From positions 1 through 38,214 of IMG/VR virus record IMGVR_UViG_3300035698_009224: a stretch of DNA of 38,214 nt. The stretch is one strand, 5' to 3'. This document shows, in pieces, positions 1 to 5,814 of the stretch (positions are counted from its first letter, which is position 1; every line of letters starts with the position of its first letter). The notes under the pieces were generated by a model. That model saw only the letters and a program-made list of their open reading frames with translations, searched no databases and was not told the origin of the DNA. The stretch is from a virus. Both the position numbers and the translations under genes were made by a program.

Positions 1-2
1 AT

Positions 3-197
3 AATATTGATAATGATTGCACTATTATATATCGTAAATTATTTGATTCTGTTGATTCATATTTTACTTCATCAAGTGTACCACAAGCAATATTAAAGAT
101 TGCTGAATATCAATATAAACATGCTTTCGTGGCAGACGCCGAAATTAACTTGGTTGCTTGCCTAACCGAAATGATAGCCTTCTGCGACTTCAAGTAG
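3..197 (+). CDS. 44: Clamp-loader large subunit gp44, C-terminal end (partial)
   Basis: An open frame enters from the left edge and ends at TAG 195-197, giving 64 visible residues. The tail reads IAEYQYKHAFVADAEIN followed by LVACLTEM, which I recognise as the C-terminal collar helices of T4-type gp44, the AAA+ ATPase that loads the sliding clamp gp45. The call is strengthened by gp62, the partner subunit, coming next; T4 has the same 62-44 pairing. The ATPase motifs lie outside the window, so the assignment rests on the tail and on context. Codons near the end are richer in G/C than in neighbouring genes. Confidence 0.75.
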   Translation, partial: NIDNDCTIIYRKLFDSVDSYFTSSSVPQAILKIAEYQYKHAFVADAEINLVACLTEMIAFCDFK

Positions 198-348
198 GAA
201 AGACTAATTTTGTAAATATATACCCTTTAGTTGATTTATTTTGTCGCATACATTTATGTATATATGTATATGTTAATTTGTGTTTTATACAATATTGTTT
301 TAAATTATTTGTAATAATAATTATTCCGTTTGGTTTAATTATTTGATA
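190..348 (-). pseudogene. Relic of a homing endonuclease C-terminal DNA-binding domain
   Basis: On the reverse strand, about 48 codons resemble the C-terminus of the GIY-YIG endonuclease at 11444-12253. ITNNLKQYCIKHKL plus KGYIFTKL here match INNLNTFCKEHNL plus KGYIFLKL there, with similar spacing. This is a helix-turn-helix-like DNA-binding tail. The frame has no catalytic GIY-YIG part; upstream (to 441) it runs into the gp62 ribosome-binding site and start, so that part is probably not coding. It sits directly behind gp44 in opposite orientation, as the intact endonuclease sits behind the gp43 region. I read it as the remains of an endonuclease gene that lost its N-terminal two thirds. Confidence 0.5.
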
Positions 349-406
349 TGATTTTTGTAATGATTTTATTTTTTTATTTATAATAATTAGTAATTTGGAG
401 TAAATA

Positions 407-799
407 ATGTCTTTAGGTTTATCGGATTTTCTTAAATCCATAAATTATACAAAGGTTGATATAATAGATGGTGACCCTGTTGCTGAAAAAGATTATACAC
501 CGTTTATTATAAACCGTTGCCTCTCATACTTCATGGATACTATATTACATTCTAACGAAATGAATATGTATTCCAGTATACCTAAGAGAATCCAGTTTTT
601 GTATTTAAGGAATGCTATTAGAAAAAATAAGAGATTTTCAAAATGGATTAATGCAGAAAAAATAGAAAATTTAGAATTAGTAAAATCATATTATGGTTAT
701 GGAAATAAAAAAGCTAAAGAGGCAATTGAAATATTGTCACCAGAACAAATTGAAAATATCAGGGAACAAATGTTTACTGGTGGATTAAAGAAGGGATAA
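407..799 (+). CDS. 62: Clamp-loader small subunit gp62
   Basis: A 130-residue protein of the short gp62 type seen in marine T4-like phages (T4 gp62 is longer, about 187). With gp44 it forms the clamp loader that places gp45 on primer-template DNA. Family-typical segments are FIINRCLSYFMDTILHSNEMN (about residues 33-53), the basic IRKNKRFSKW segment near 70-80, and the C-terminal ILSPEQIENIREQ. The start ATG has GGAG at 397-400, 6 nt upstream. It follows gp44 and its stop overlaps the next ATG by one base, so translation is probably coupled. Confidence 0.85.
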   Translation: MSLGLSDFLKSINYTKVDIIDGDPVAEKDYTPFIINRCLSYFMDTILHSNEMNMYSSIPKRIQFLYLRNAIRKNKRFSKWINAEKIENLELVKSYYGYGNKKAKEAIEILSPEQIENIREQMFTGGLKKG

Positions 800-1059
800 T
801 GATTATGATTACGAATCGAATTGGACAGACAATCAAAGTTGGTGACCCAGTAGTTTATGGATGTAAATGTAGCACAACTGTAGGTAGAGTTATGAAAATT
901 GTAAGTACACCAAGAACACCTACAAATTGGAACAAAGATGAATTTACACATGCTGTTACTGTAGGTAAAATCAATACAAGACCTGTATATGGTGGGCTTG
1001 TAACACAGGAAGAAGCAAAAAAACCGGCCGGTATTGGTATAAAGGTTGTAGATATATAG
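799..1059 (+). CDS. Small phage protein of unknown function
   Basis: An 86-residue protein that begins inside the gp62 stop (TAATG). A second ATG at 805 has comparable spacing to the AAGGG at 792-796, so the true start could be either. I recognise no domain. The sequence is beta-rich with a GDPVVYGCKC stretch near residues 15-25, like small SH3-type folds, but that is only an impression. After its TAG, a coding-looking stretch continues in the -1 frame to 1178 (separate entry), so this gene may once have been, or may still be, longer. Confidence 0.6.
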   Translation: MIMITNRIGQTIKVGDPVVYGCKCSTTVGRVMKIVSTPRTPTNWNKDEFTHAVTVGKINTRPVYGGLVTQEEAKKPAGIGIKVVDI

Positions 1060-1061
1060 AC

Positions 1062-1178
1062 CGTTGGGAGAGATATACCCATAAGGTAACAATTTATAAT
1101 GTTAAAAATCTGGTGCTTGTTAATTTAAATACAATGACGGAAGAAGATATAAATGATAATTTTCCAGACCTAAAATAA
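1062..1178 (+). other. Coding-looking frame without a start codon, possible frameshifted tail of the preceding gene
   Basis: From about 1062 to the TAA at 1176-1178 the frame reads WERYTHKVTIYNVKNLVLVN and continues NTMTEEDINDNFPDLK. The composition looks like real phage protein. No ATG, GTG or TTG precedes it in frame back to the stop at 966-968; the only in-frame ATG is at 1133. It lies in the -1 frame relative to the gene ending at 1059. It could be the second half of that gene joined by a frameshift (programmed, mutational or sequencing error), or a degraded gene. Confidence 0.3.
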
Positions 1179-1185
1179 TTATTTT

Positions 1186-1193
1186 TATAAATA
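1186..1193 (+). promoter_or_regulatory. T4-late-like promoter box TATAAATA upstream of regA
   Basis: TATAAATA, the -10 core of T4 late promoters, lies 54 bp before the regA start in a non-coding gap. The 8-mer is expected roughly ten times per strand by chance in DNA this AT-rich, so position rather than occurrence is the evidence. Confidence 0.35.
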
Positions 1194-1247
1194 TTTATGT
1201 AATTTGTAAATACTAAAAATGGTTATTTAAGAAATGGAGAATATATT

Positions 1248-1655
1248 ATGGAATTTATTCCTGGTACAGAAGATTTTATTGAAATTGAATTGAAAGAACG
1301 TGAAGATTTTTTGACAGTTAGAGAAACTTTAACCCGTATGGGTATTAGTTCTTTTCGTAAGAAAACATTATATCAATCTTGTCATATATTACATAAAAGA
1401 GGTAGATATTTTTTAGTTCACTTTAAAGAATTGTTTCAATTGGATGGTAAATCCACAACAATATCTGAATCTGATATTGGTAGACGAAATAGAATAGCGT
1501 CATTATTGGATGAGTGGGGTTTACTTAAATTAAAAGTAAAAATGGATAAGGATACTATTATGGTTCCTGTTAAAGAAATTACAATTTTACCATATAGTAA
1601 AAAAGAAGATTGGATTCTTAAAACAAAATATAATATTGGTTCACTAAATAATTAA
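1248..1655 (+). CDS. regA: Translational repressor RegA
   Basis: A 135-residue homologue of T4 RegA (122 residues). RegA binds the initiation region of many phage early mRNAs and blocks their translation. Diagnostic segments are VRETLTRMGISSFRKKTLYQ (about 24-43), SCHILHKRGRYFLVHFKELF (44-63) and the C-terminal half with RNRIASLLDEWGLL (about 85-98). It has a short N-terminal extension compared with T4. The start is preceded by GGAG at 1233-1236. In T4, regA also lies with genes 62 and 44, between them and gene 43. Confidence 0.94.
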   Translation: MEFIPGTEDFIEIELKEREDFLTVRETLTRMGISSFRKKTLYQSCHILHKRGRYFLVHFKELFQLDGKSTTISESDIGRRNRIASLLDEWGLLKLKVKMDKDTIMVPVKEITILPYSKKEDWILKTKYNIGSLNN

Positions 1656-1672
1656 AAACGGAGAAATATATT

Positions 1673-2182
1673 ATGGCATTTCCTGATTTGAAAATATATA
1701 AATTATATCCTGATGTTAAATTTCCAGAATTTGCAACGATGGAGTCAGCTTGTTTTGATTTGGAAGCATATATCAAACCTGAAAAGGAAATAAGAGGATT
1801 TGATGCGTCAAATGATCCATTGAGAATTGTTCCTACCTGGAGTTATGTATATATTAAACCCCAAGAAAGATTATTAATTCCTACTGGTATAATATTTGAA
1901 ATACCAAAGGGATATTCTCTTAGGATACATCCACGTTCTGGTGTTTCATATAAGACTGGATTAAATCTTGCGAATTGTGAAGGTGTAATTGATTCTGATT
2001 ATTACTATGAAACATTTATATTGCTTATAAATAATTCTGATGAAGATGTGGTGATAAAAGATGGTAATAAAATTGCCCAAGCTGAAATGGTTCCGTGTTT
2101 AAATTATAATACAATTGAAACAGATGTTAAACCAAAACAATCGACAGATAGAATTGGTGGACTTGGAAGTACAGGTGACTAA
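1673..2182 (+). CDS. dut: dUTPase (trimeric type)
   Basis: A 169-residue trimeric dUTP pyrophosphatase that converts dUTP to dUMP and PPi, keeping uracil out of DNA and feeding thymidylate synthesis. All five family motifs are visible: ACFDLEA (26-32), PRSG (87-90), GVIDSDYYYE (104-113, usually GxVDxxYxGE), IAQAEMVP (134-141) and DRIGGLGSTG (159-168) with its glycine-rich nucleotide clamp. A loop of about 15 residues after the first motif is longer than usual. It pairs functionally with ThyX at 22105-22764. Confidence 0.94.
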   Translation: MAFPDLKIYKLYPDVKFPEFATMESACFDLEAYIKPEKEIRGFDASNDPLRIVPTWSYVYIKPQERLLIPTGIIFEIPKGYSLRIHPRSGVSYKTGLNLANCEGVIDSDYYYETFILLINNSDEDVVIKDGNKIAQAEMVPCLNYNTIETDVKPKQSTDRIGGLGSTGD

Positions 2183-2791
2183 ATGAAGAAATATATGGAA
2201 TTTGATGAAACATTATTTTTAAATGAAGAAAAACTTTCAAGAGTCTGGAAGTTGGCCCAAAAAGATGGAGCGTTTGGTATTATAACTGCATTTAGGGATT
2301 CATATAATAGAAATGAAAACTTGTCGCGGAATAAAGAATTAATAAATCTTGCTCGCCAAGAAGGATTTGGATATTGGATTTTAAATGGTTCTTGGATTGA
2401 AACAGATGATTCTGGAAAACGAAAAGAAGTTGGTGAAGATTCTTTATTTATAGCACCTCCTAAATCAATGAAAGATGGCTCTAAAAAATTAAGAAAATTT
2501 ATAGTTAATAATACTAAAAAATATGACCAAGATTGTGGTATATTTAAAGAAGCCAATAAGAGCATTGTTAAGATGTTTCAATATAAAACATATAGAAGTG
2601 GTAACAGAGTTGTAAGCAATAAAATAGTTTCACTTGGTACTTTTAATGTTGCTTCAATACAATCAGCATATTCAAAAATAAGAGGAAGTAACCGTAAGTT
2701 TGTTTTTGAAGGTGTTTATACAAGAAATCCTAAATCGTTTGGTGATGCTGTGATTTTATCAAGACTGGATTTAGAGTTGGAGGATTTTTAA
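2183..2791 (+). CDS. DUF3293-like protein
   Basis: A 202-residue protein starting at the base after the dUTPase stop. The N-terminal half (GAFGIITAFRDS, an LSRNKEL segment, then GFGYWILNGSWIE and VGEDSLF) resembles DUF3293-type proteins, in which a small domain reads 'A-I-I-S-A-R ... N ... G-Y ... G-x-W-x-E ... E-x-S-F'. The C-terminal half (after about 110) is not recognised. No function is known to me. Its stop overlaps the next start (TAATG), so it belongs to the same translational unit. Confidence 0.6.
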   Translation: MKKYMEFDETLFLNEEKLSRVWKLAQKDGAFGIITAFRDSYNRNENLSRNKELINLARQEGFGYWILNGSWIETDDSGKRKEVGEDSLFIAPPKSMKDGSKKLRKFIVNNTKKYDQDCGIFKEANKSIVKMFQYKTYRSGNRVVSNKIVSLGTFNVASIQSAYSKIRGSNRKFVFEGVYTRNPKSFGDAVILSRLDLELEDF

Positions 2792-3303
2792 TGTCCGCAT
2801 ATTGGATAAGTCCAAGAGGAGAATTAATAGAAGTTGGTAGCAATCATATAGATGTTGTTATTAAAAATCCAGCTAAGTTTGGTTATAGATTATCAGATAT
2901 TAAAAAGATTTTTGCTAAGTATAATGAAACCCTTCATAGTGAAGGTGATGCCAGAGAAAAAATTATAACTGATATTATTAAATCTGGTTGGATCCGTTTA
3001 AGACAATATCAAAATTATTGGTCTGTAACTATAAATATTTTAACTAATAAAATTAAAGATTTATTATATCAATGGGCAAATAAAATTATGAAAGGCCGTA
3101 GCAGTTCAGAAAAATATTCAGATGTTCGAATTGTGCCGCTCGGCCGAGGTTCAACAATTACTAAATATGATGTTGAAGATATATCAAAAGATATTTTACT
3201 TAAAGAGGATGATGGTTCATTATGTAAATTACATTTAGAAAAAATTGAAAATTTACCAGATGTTTCTTTAAAAACATTTAAGGATTTTAAAAATGAAAAT
3301 TAA
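2791..3303 (+). CDS. Conserved phage protein of unknown function
   Basis: A 170-residue protein with an N-terminal segment AYWISPRGELIEVGSNHIDV that I have seen in other large-phage hypothetical proteins, followed by helical EGDAREKIITDIIKSGWIRL (about 51-71). The C-terminal part carries IVPLGRGSTITKYDVEDI. No catalytic motif is evident. It overlaps the previous gene by one base and the next small gene by 11 bases. A TATAAATA at 3030-3037 inside it is probably coincidental. Confidence 0.7.
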   Translation: MSAYWISPRGELIEVGSNHIDVVIKNPAKFGYRLSDIKKIFAKYNETLHSEGDAREKIITDIIKSGWIRLRQYQNYWSVTINILTNKIKDLLYQWANKIMKGRSSSEKYSDVRIVPLGRGSTITKYDVEDISKDILLKEDDGSLCKLHLEKIENLPDVSLKTFKDFKNEN

Positions 3304-3463
3304 TATTACTGATATTAATGGAACTCGGACAAATGAAATTCCGGATGCTGTTGAAAAGGAGCTTATGGAATTAAATGGGATGAGCAAACTTGATATTGCC
3401 GCGGCAATTTGCCAAGCTTTATTAAATGATAATACAAGTGACCCTGTTTTGCTCCAAGAATAA
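3293..3463 (+). CDS. Small acidic protein of unknown function (56 aa)
   Basis: ATG 3293 lies inside the end of the preceding gene and the frame ends at TAA 3461-3463. The protein begins MKINITDINGTRTNEIPDAV and has an alanine-rich helix around DIAAAICQALL. No recognised domain. Overlap with the upstream gene and normal codon use support expression, but it is short. Confidence 0.6.
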   Translation: MKINITDINGTRTNEIPDAVEKELMELNGMSKLDIAAAICQALLNDNTSDPVLLQE

Positions 3464-3479
3464 GATTAAATAAAACTAT

Positions 3480-3502
3480 ATCGACAATTTGGTTGAGTCG
3501 AT
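3480..3502 (+). other. Small hairpin in the intergenic gap
   Basis: ATCGAC and GTCGAT pair (6 bp) around an 11-nt loop, shortly after the last gene of the first block. There is no clean T-run, so it is at best a weak terminator. Confidence 0.3.
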
Positions 3503-3550
3503 TTGGTGCTATTTTAGTTCATATATACATTTATACTCAATTATCTATTA

Positions 3551-3594
3551 AAGCCCTTGGTGGGTCGCCTATAGGGAAATAAAGCTCAATTACT
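3551..3594 (+). other. Possible structured element, copy 1 (AAGCCCTTGGTG)
   Basis: The 12-mer AAGCCCTTGGTG recurs exactly at 27513-27524. In both places it is followed by a small hairpin (GGTG/CGCC here), an AGGG that could pair with the CCC, and an AGCT, and in both places a GATTTCCCTTGACAAA promoter begins about 70-85 bp after the 12-mer. Function unknown. Confidence 0.4.
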
Positions 3595-3652
3595 ATGCAT
3601 AAATCAAGCATTTAAGCTATTTATAAAATATTCATTATTTTAAAGATTTCCC

Positions 3653-3680
3653 TTGACAAAGTTGTGGTATGTGTTATAAT
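3653..3680 (+). promoter_or_regulatory. Strong sigma70-type promoter before the tRNA region
   Basis: TTGACA (3653-3658), a 16-bp spacer and TATAAT (3675-3680). The preceding 3645-3660 segment GATTTCCCTTGACAAA is shared exactly with the promoters at 22775 and 27604, which marks a phage promoter family. The predicted start lies just before the tRNA-like gene at 3690. Confidence 0.87.
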
Positions 3681-3689
3681 ATAGATAAT

Positions 3690-3764
3690 TGGTTAATCGT
3701 TCTAATTTGGTAAGCCACCATCAAAACATAGATGGAGATTTGGGTTCGAATCCCAATTAACCAA
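3690..3764 (+). tRNA. tRNA-like gene with 8-nt anticodon loop AAAACATA
   Basis: The acceptor stem is TGGTTAA/TTAACCA (7 bp). The T arm is TTGGG, TTCGAAT, CCCAA, which is canonical. The D arm is weak (GTTC with AAGC at best) but the loop has the usual GG. The anticodon stem is CCATC/GATGG, but the loop is AAAACATA: 8 nt rather than 7, without U33. An anticodon CAU could be proposed from ACATA but is not safe. The same 8 nt reappear as the loop halves of the interrupted tRNA at 5434-5541. The gene sits directly behind a strong promoter and is probably transcribed. Confidence 0.6.
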
Positions 3765-3798
3765 ATGCTTAATTATGAATATTTTTGAAAGGTTTATT

Positions 3799-4002
3799 AT
3801 GAATGGCAAAATGCTTATTGGTATGATTTTAACTTTAATTGCTATTGTGATTTTAGTTATGAGTGTTGGATGGTGGGCGATGTTAGGTGTATTTATTTTT
3901 GTGACTGGTAATAATTTTGAACGTTTTGGTGCTCAAGCTTCGGACAAGAAAAAACGCGGAGAGATTGTTAAAGAGTTATGTAGTTTTGGTAAACTATATT
4001 AA
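3799..4002 (+). CDS. Small membrane protein (67 aa)
   Basis: The start at 3799 is chosen over an upstream ATG at 3775 because GAAAGG at 3787-3792 is properly spaced from it; the same leader wording (GAAAGRTTTATTATG) precedes the gene at 4149. Residues about 5-36 (MLIGMILTLIAIVILVM, then GWWAMLGVFIFV) form one long or two short membrane segments, followed by a charged tail with KKKR. Function unknown. Confidence 0.65.
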   Translation: MNGKMLIGMILTLIAIVILVMSVGWWAMLGVFIFVTGNNFERFGAQASDKKKRGEIVKELCSFGKLY

Positions 4003-4051
4003 AAGCATACGTTAAATAAAATTATATTCTCAAGTTTGCTAATATTAAAAA

Positions 4052-4125
4052 GCTCCAATAGCCCAATAGCAGAGGCACAATACTTAAAATATTGAAAGGT
4101 CTGGGTGCAACTCCCAGTTGGAGTA
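4052..4125 (+). tRNA. tRNA with anticodon UAA (Leu codon UUA), divergent D and T loops
   Basis: The acceptor stem is GCTCCAA/TTGGAGT (one G-U). The anticodon stem is CAATA/TATTG with a canonical loop CTTAAAA, giving UAA, which reads UUA, a frequent codon in this genome. The T stem is CTGGG/CCCAG. Oddities: the D loop lacks GG, the T loop is TGCAACT rather than TTCRANY, and the long variable arm normal for tRNA-Leu is missing. It may be a real but divergent tRNA or a decaying one. Confidence 0.65.
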
Positions 4126-4148
4126 TTATTTTTTTAGAAAGATTTATT

Positions 4149-4361
4149 ATGATTTTTACTGGTGACTGGAGTGATAAAATTGAGGATGAAGAATTATCTA
4201 AAGATGTTTGCAATAATGGAATATTTTTAGGTTCTTGTCAAACTGAAAAAGATTGTTCTTGGATATGTTATCAGTTAGGTGAAAAATATTATATTGGTTT
4301 AAATAGTGAATATGATATTTGGTTAGCTGATAAAGAAGATATTGAAATGTATTTAGGTTAA
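4149..4361 (+). CDS. Small acidic protein of unknown function (70 aa)
   Basis: The longer frame from 4092 would overlap the tRNA, so the start is placed at ATG 4149, which has GAAAG at 4138-4142 upstream. The protein begins MIFTGDWSDKIEDEELSKDV and has four cysteines (about 21, 30, 36, 41). No recognised family. Confidence 0.62.
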   Translation: MIFTGDWSDKIEDEELSKDVCNNGIFLGSCQTEKDCSWICYQLGEKYYIGLNSEYDIWLADKEDIEMYLG

Positions 4362-4373
4362 AGGTGTGTAATT

Positions 4374-4442
4374 ATGCAAGATGCATTTGGTGATTTTGTA
4401 TTAGAGGAATATGATTTAGTATTAAAAAATATGGGAGTATAG
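4374..4442 (+). CDS. Tiny ORF (22 aa)
   Basis: ATG 4374 has AAAGG at 4360-4364 upstream and the frame ends at TAG 4440-4442, 3 bases before the next gene. The sequence is MQDAFGDFVLEEYDLVLKNM plus two residues. It fills the gap between two genes exactly, suggesting a real micro-gene or a coupling leader, but evidence is thin. Confidence 0.4.
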   Translation: MQDAFGDFVLEEYDLVLKNMGV

Positions 4443-4445
4443 TTT

Positions 4446-4901
4446 ATGAGTTATGACGAGGAAAGTAATGACCCAGTACATGTATCAGATAAAGACCTTG
4501 CGGTATCAGGGAAACCTAATAGAGAATTTGGTTTAGGTGCTCAAAGAGATTCCGCTTCTGGAAAAGGAACACCTGTTCTTATATCACCCTTTTTCTTGAA
4601 TCGACTTGCAAAACATCTTGAAAAGGGTGCAAAGAAATACGCAAAACGAAATTGGGAACTTGGTATGCCTTTAAGTGAATATGTTAATTCAATGCAACGA
4701 CATGTAATTGCTTTGATGATGGGTAAACATGATGAGGACCATGAGGCCGCTATTGCTTTTAATATTATGGCATATATACACACAAATGAAATGATAGATG
4801 CTGGATTGTTACCCGAATCTTTGGATGACATGGTAGGATATGATGAGTTAAAAACTGTTAATGAATATATTGAGAAAATTAAAAGTATTTCAAAGGGTTA
4901 G
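4446..4901 (+). CDS. dATP/dGTP pyrophosphohydrolase-like protein (DUF5664)
   Basis: A 151-residue protein of the phage dATP/dGTP diphosphohydrolase family, related to all-alpha NTP pyrophosphatases (MazG-like). The signature runs from about 41 to 110: TPVLISPFFLNRLAKHLEKG, AKKYAKRNWELG, then YVNSMQRHVIALMMGKHDED and HEAAIAFNIMAYIH, carrying the acidic and histidine residues expected to bind metal and nucleotide. It likely trims purine dNTP pools or supports host DNA breakdown. With dUTPase, ThyX and an HD hydrolase it makes up a nucleotide-metabolism set. Confidence 0.83.
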   Translation: MSYDEESNDPVHVSDKDLAVSGKPNREFGLGAQRDSASGKGTPVLISPFFLNRLAKHLEKGAKKYAKRNWELGMPLSEYVNSMQRHVIALMMGKHDEDHEAAIAFNIMAYIHTNEMIDAGLLPESLDDMVGYDELKTVNEYIEKIKSISKG

Positions 4902-4904
4902 ATT

Positions 4905-5318
4905 ATGAGATTTTTGATATTTGTAATTACACTTATGTTTAGTTTATTTCTTACAGCGTGTGGTGCAACAGAATATAGACCATTATTAGATGCAATGTAT
5001 TTTGTAGAATCAACTAATGGAACTAAAATGGATGGTGAGAAAGGTTCTTTGGGACCTTATCAGATACGAAATTTATATTGGCAGGATGCAATAGAACACA
5101 CTCCTGAAATTGGTGGTAAATATTCTGATTGTATAAATAAAGGATATTCAGAAAAAATTATATTATCATATTGGGATAGATATGCAAAAAATTCTAATGA
5201 TTTTAAACATTTAGCTCGGTTGCATAATGGCGGACCAAGTTATATGAGGCGAGAAATTGCTTCTAAAAATACTTTAAAATATTGGAAAAAAATAAAAAAA
5301 TATCTTGATAAACATTAA
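4905..5318 (+). CDS. Lipoprotein with i-type (destabilase-like) lysozyme domain
   Basis: A 137-residue protein. Residues 1-18 are a signal peptide with lipobox LTAC (Cys19 would be lipidated). The rest resembles invertebrate-type lysozymes: FVESTNG with Glu35 as the likely catalytic acid, Asp43 as a candidate second residue, the fold-defining GSLGPYQIRNLYW (47-59) and ARLHNGGP (104-111). It would cleave peptidoglycan during lysis or entry while anchored to a membrane, suggesting a Gram-negative host. Most i-type cysteines are absent. The assignment is by motif recognition only. Confidence 0.7.
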   Translation: MRFLIFVITLMFSLFLTACGATEYRPLLDAMYFVESTNGTKMDGEKGSLGPYQIRNLYWQDAIEHTPEIGGKYSDCINKGYSEKIILSYWDRYAKNSNDFKHLARLHNGGPSYMRREIASKNTLKYWKKIKKYLDKH

Positions 5319-5334
5319 TATGGTAGCTACCTAT

Positions 5335-5352
5335 GTGCCTTTAGCTCAATTG
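5335..5352 (+). pseudogene. 5' fragment of a tRNA gene
   Basis: The stretch from 5335 (GTGCCTTTAGCTCAATTGGTA, its last three bases shared with the next gene) matches the 5' end of the tRNA at 5434 in 19 of 21 bases and then runs straight into the tRNA-Met gene at 5353. The shared GGTA at the junction suggests a deletion between tandem tRNA genes that left only the acceptor and D-arm 5' part. Confidence 0.45.
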
Positions 5353-5424
5353 GTATCTTTAGCTGAGTTGGTTTAGCAACAGGCTCATAACCTGTAGACC
5401 TCGGTTCGAGCCCGAGAAGATACA
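5353..5424 (+). tRNA. tRNA-Met (CAU)
   Basis: The acceptor stem GTATCTT/AAGATAC is perfect. The anticodon stem ACAGG/CCTGT carries loop CTCATAA with anticodon CAU. The T arm is CTCGG, TTCGAGC, CCGAG. CCA is not encoded. It could be elongator Met or a lysidine-type Ile tRNA; the sequence alone does not decide. Confidence 0.9.
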
Positions 5425-5433
5425 TTAATATGC

Positions 5434-5541
5434 GTGTCCTTAGCTCAATTGGTAGAGTGCAGGGAAAAGCCAACATTCATTGTTATAACATTCATTGTTG
5501 GCCATACCCAGAGGTTGTAGGTTCGAGTCCTACAGGATACA
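5434..5541 (+). tRNA. tRNA interrupted by a 34-nt hairpin in the anticodon loop
   Basis: Outside the anticodon loop this is a regular tRNA: acceptor GTGTCCT/AGGATAC, D arm GCTC/GAGT with GG in the loop, anticodon stem CAGGG/CCCAG (one A-A mismatch), 5-nt variable loop AGGTT, T arm GTAGG, TTCGAGT, CCTAC, discriminator A. Between the loop halves AAAA (5465-5468) and CATA (5503-5506) lies a 34-nt insert (5469-5502) closed by GCCAACA/TGTTGGC. It contains AACATTCATTGTT twice (5472-5484 and 5487-5499). Removing the insert leaves loop AAAACATA, identical to that of the tRNA-like gene at 3690. The anticodon cannot be assigned. Confidence 0.7.
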
Positions 5542-5562
5542 TTAAATTTATTGGAGTAAAAA

Positions 5563-5712
5563 ATGAAAGAATTATTGTGTGCTTGTGGTGGTAAATGTGA
5601 AGGTATATGTAGAAAAGTTAATTTAAATAGACCGCGGAAAGATGGAAGTTCTTGTGGGGCTTCATATATAAAACAACCAAAACGAGAATATAAAGATAGG
5701 GATGAAAAATAA
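5563..5712 (+). CDS. Small cysteine-rich protein (49 aa)
   Basis: ATG 5563 has GGAG at 5552-5555 upstream; stop TAA is 5710-5712. Four of its five cysteines are clustered near the N-terminus (C6, C8, C12, C16, then C31) in MKELLCACGGKCEGICRKVN, suggesting metal binding, followed by a basic tail. It lies between two tRNA-like genes. No family recognised. Confidence 0.62.
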   Translation: MKELLCACGGKCEGICRKVNLNRPRKDGSSCGASYIKQPKREYKDRDEK

Positions 5713-5718
5713 TTTTAC

Positions 5719-5761
5719 GCGGACGTGACCGAATGGCTATGGTGTCGGATTTCCAATCCGG
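5719..5761 (+). pseudogene. 5' half of a tRNA (UCC-like anticodon arm), 3' half degenerate
   Basis: The 5' half fits a tRNA: 5' acceptor strand GCGGACG, D arm ACCG/TGGT with GG, and anticodon arm TCGGA, TTTCCAA, TCCGG with anticodon UCC (Gly). Downstream I find no T arm with TTCRA and no strand complementary to GCGGACG before the next gene. It is best read as a truncated tRNA gene or as the 5' half of something assembled differently. Confidence 0.5.
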
Positions 5762-5814
5762 ATTGGCGATAGGTGGTTAGAATACTATTATGTTTGATAA
5801 TTAAATTTTAGAAA

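Noticed and set aside
697-1092. - strand ORF of 131 codons
   Set aside because: Shadow of the gp62 end and the 799-1059 gene; Cys- and Phe-rich composition unlike local proteins and no ribosome-binding site.
3030-3037. Late promoter inside the 2791-3303 gene
   Set aside because: The in-frame TATAAATA encodes ordinary residues and such 8-mers are expected by chance in DNA this AT-rich.
4092-4148. N-terminal extension of the 4149-4361 gene
   Set aside because: It would translate the 3' half of the tRNA at 4052-4125; ATG 4149 has a proper leader.
5469-5502. Group I or group II intron in the tRNA
   Set aside because: At 34 nt the insert is far too small for any self-splicing intron core.
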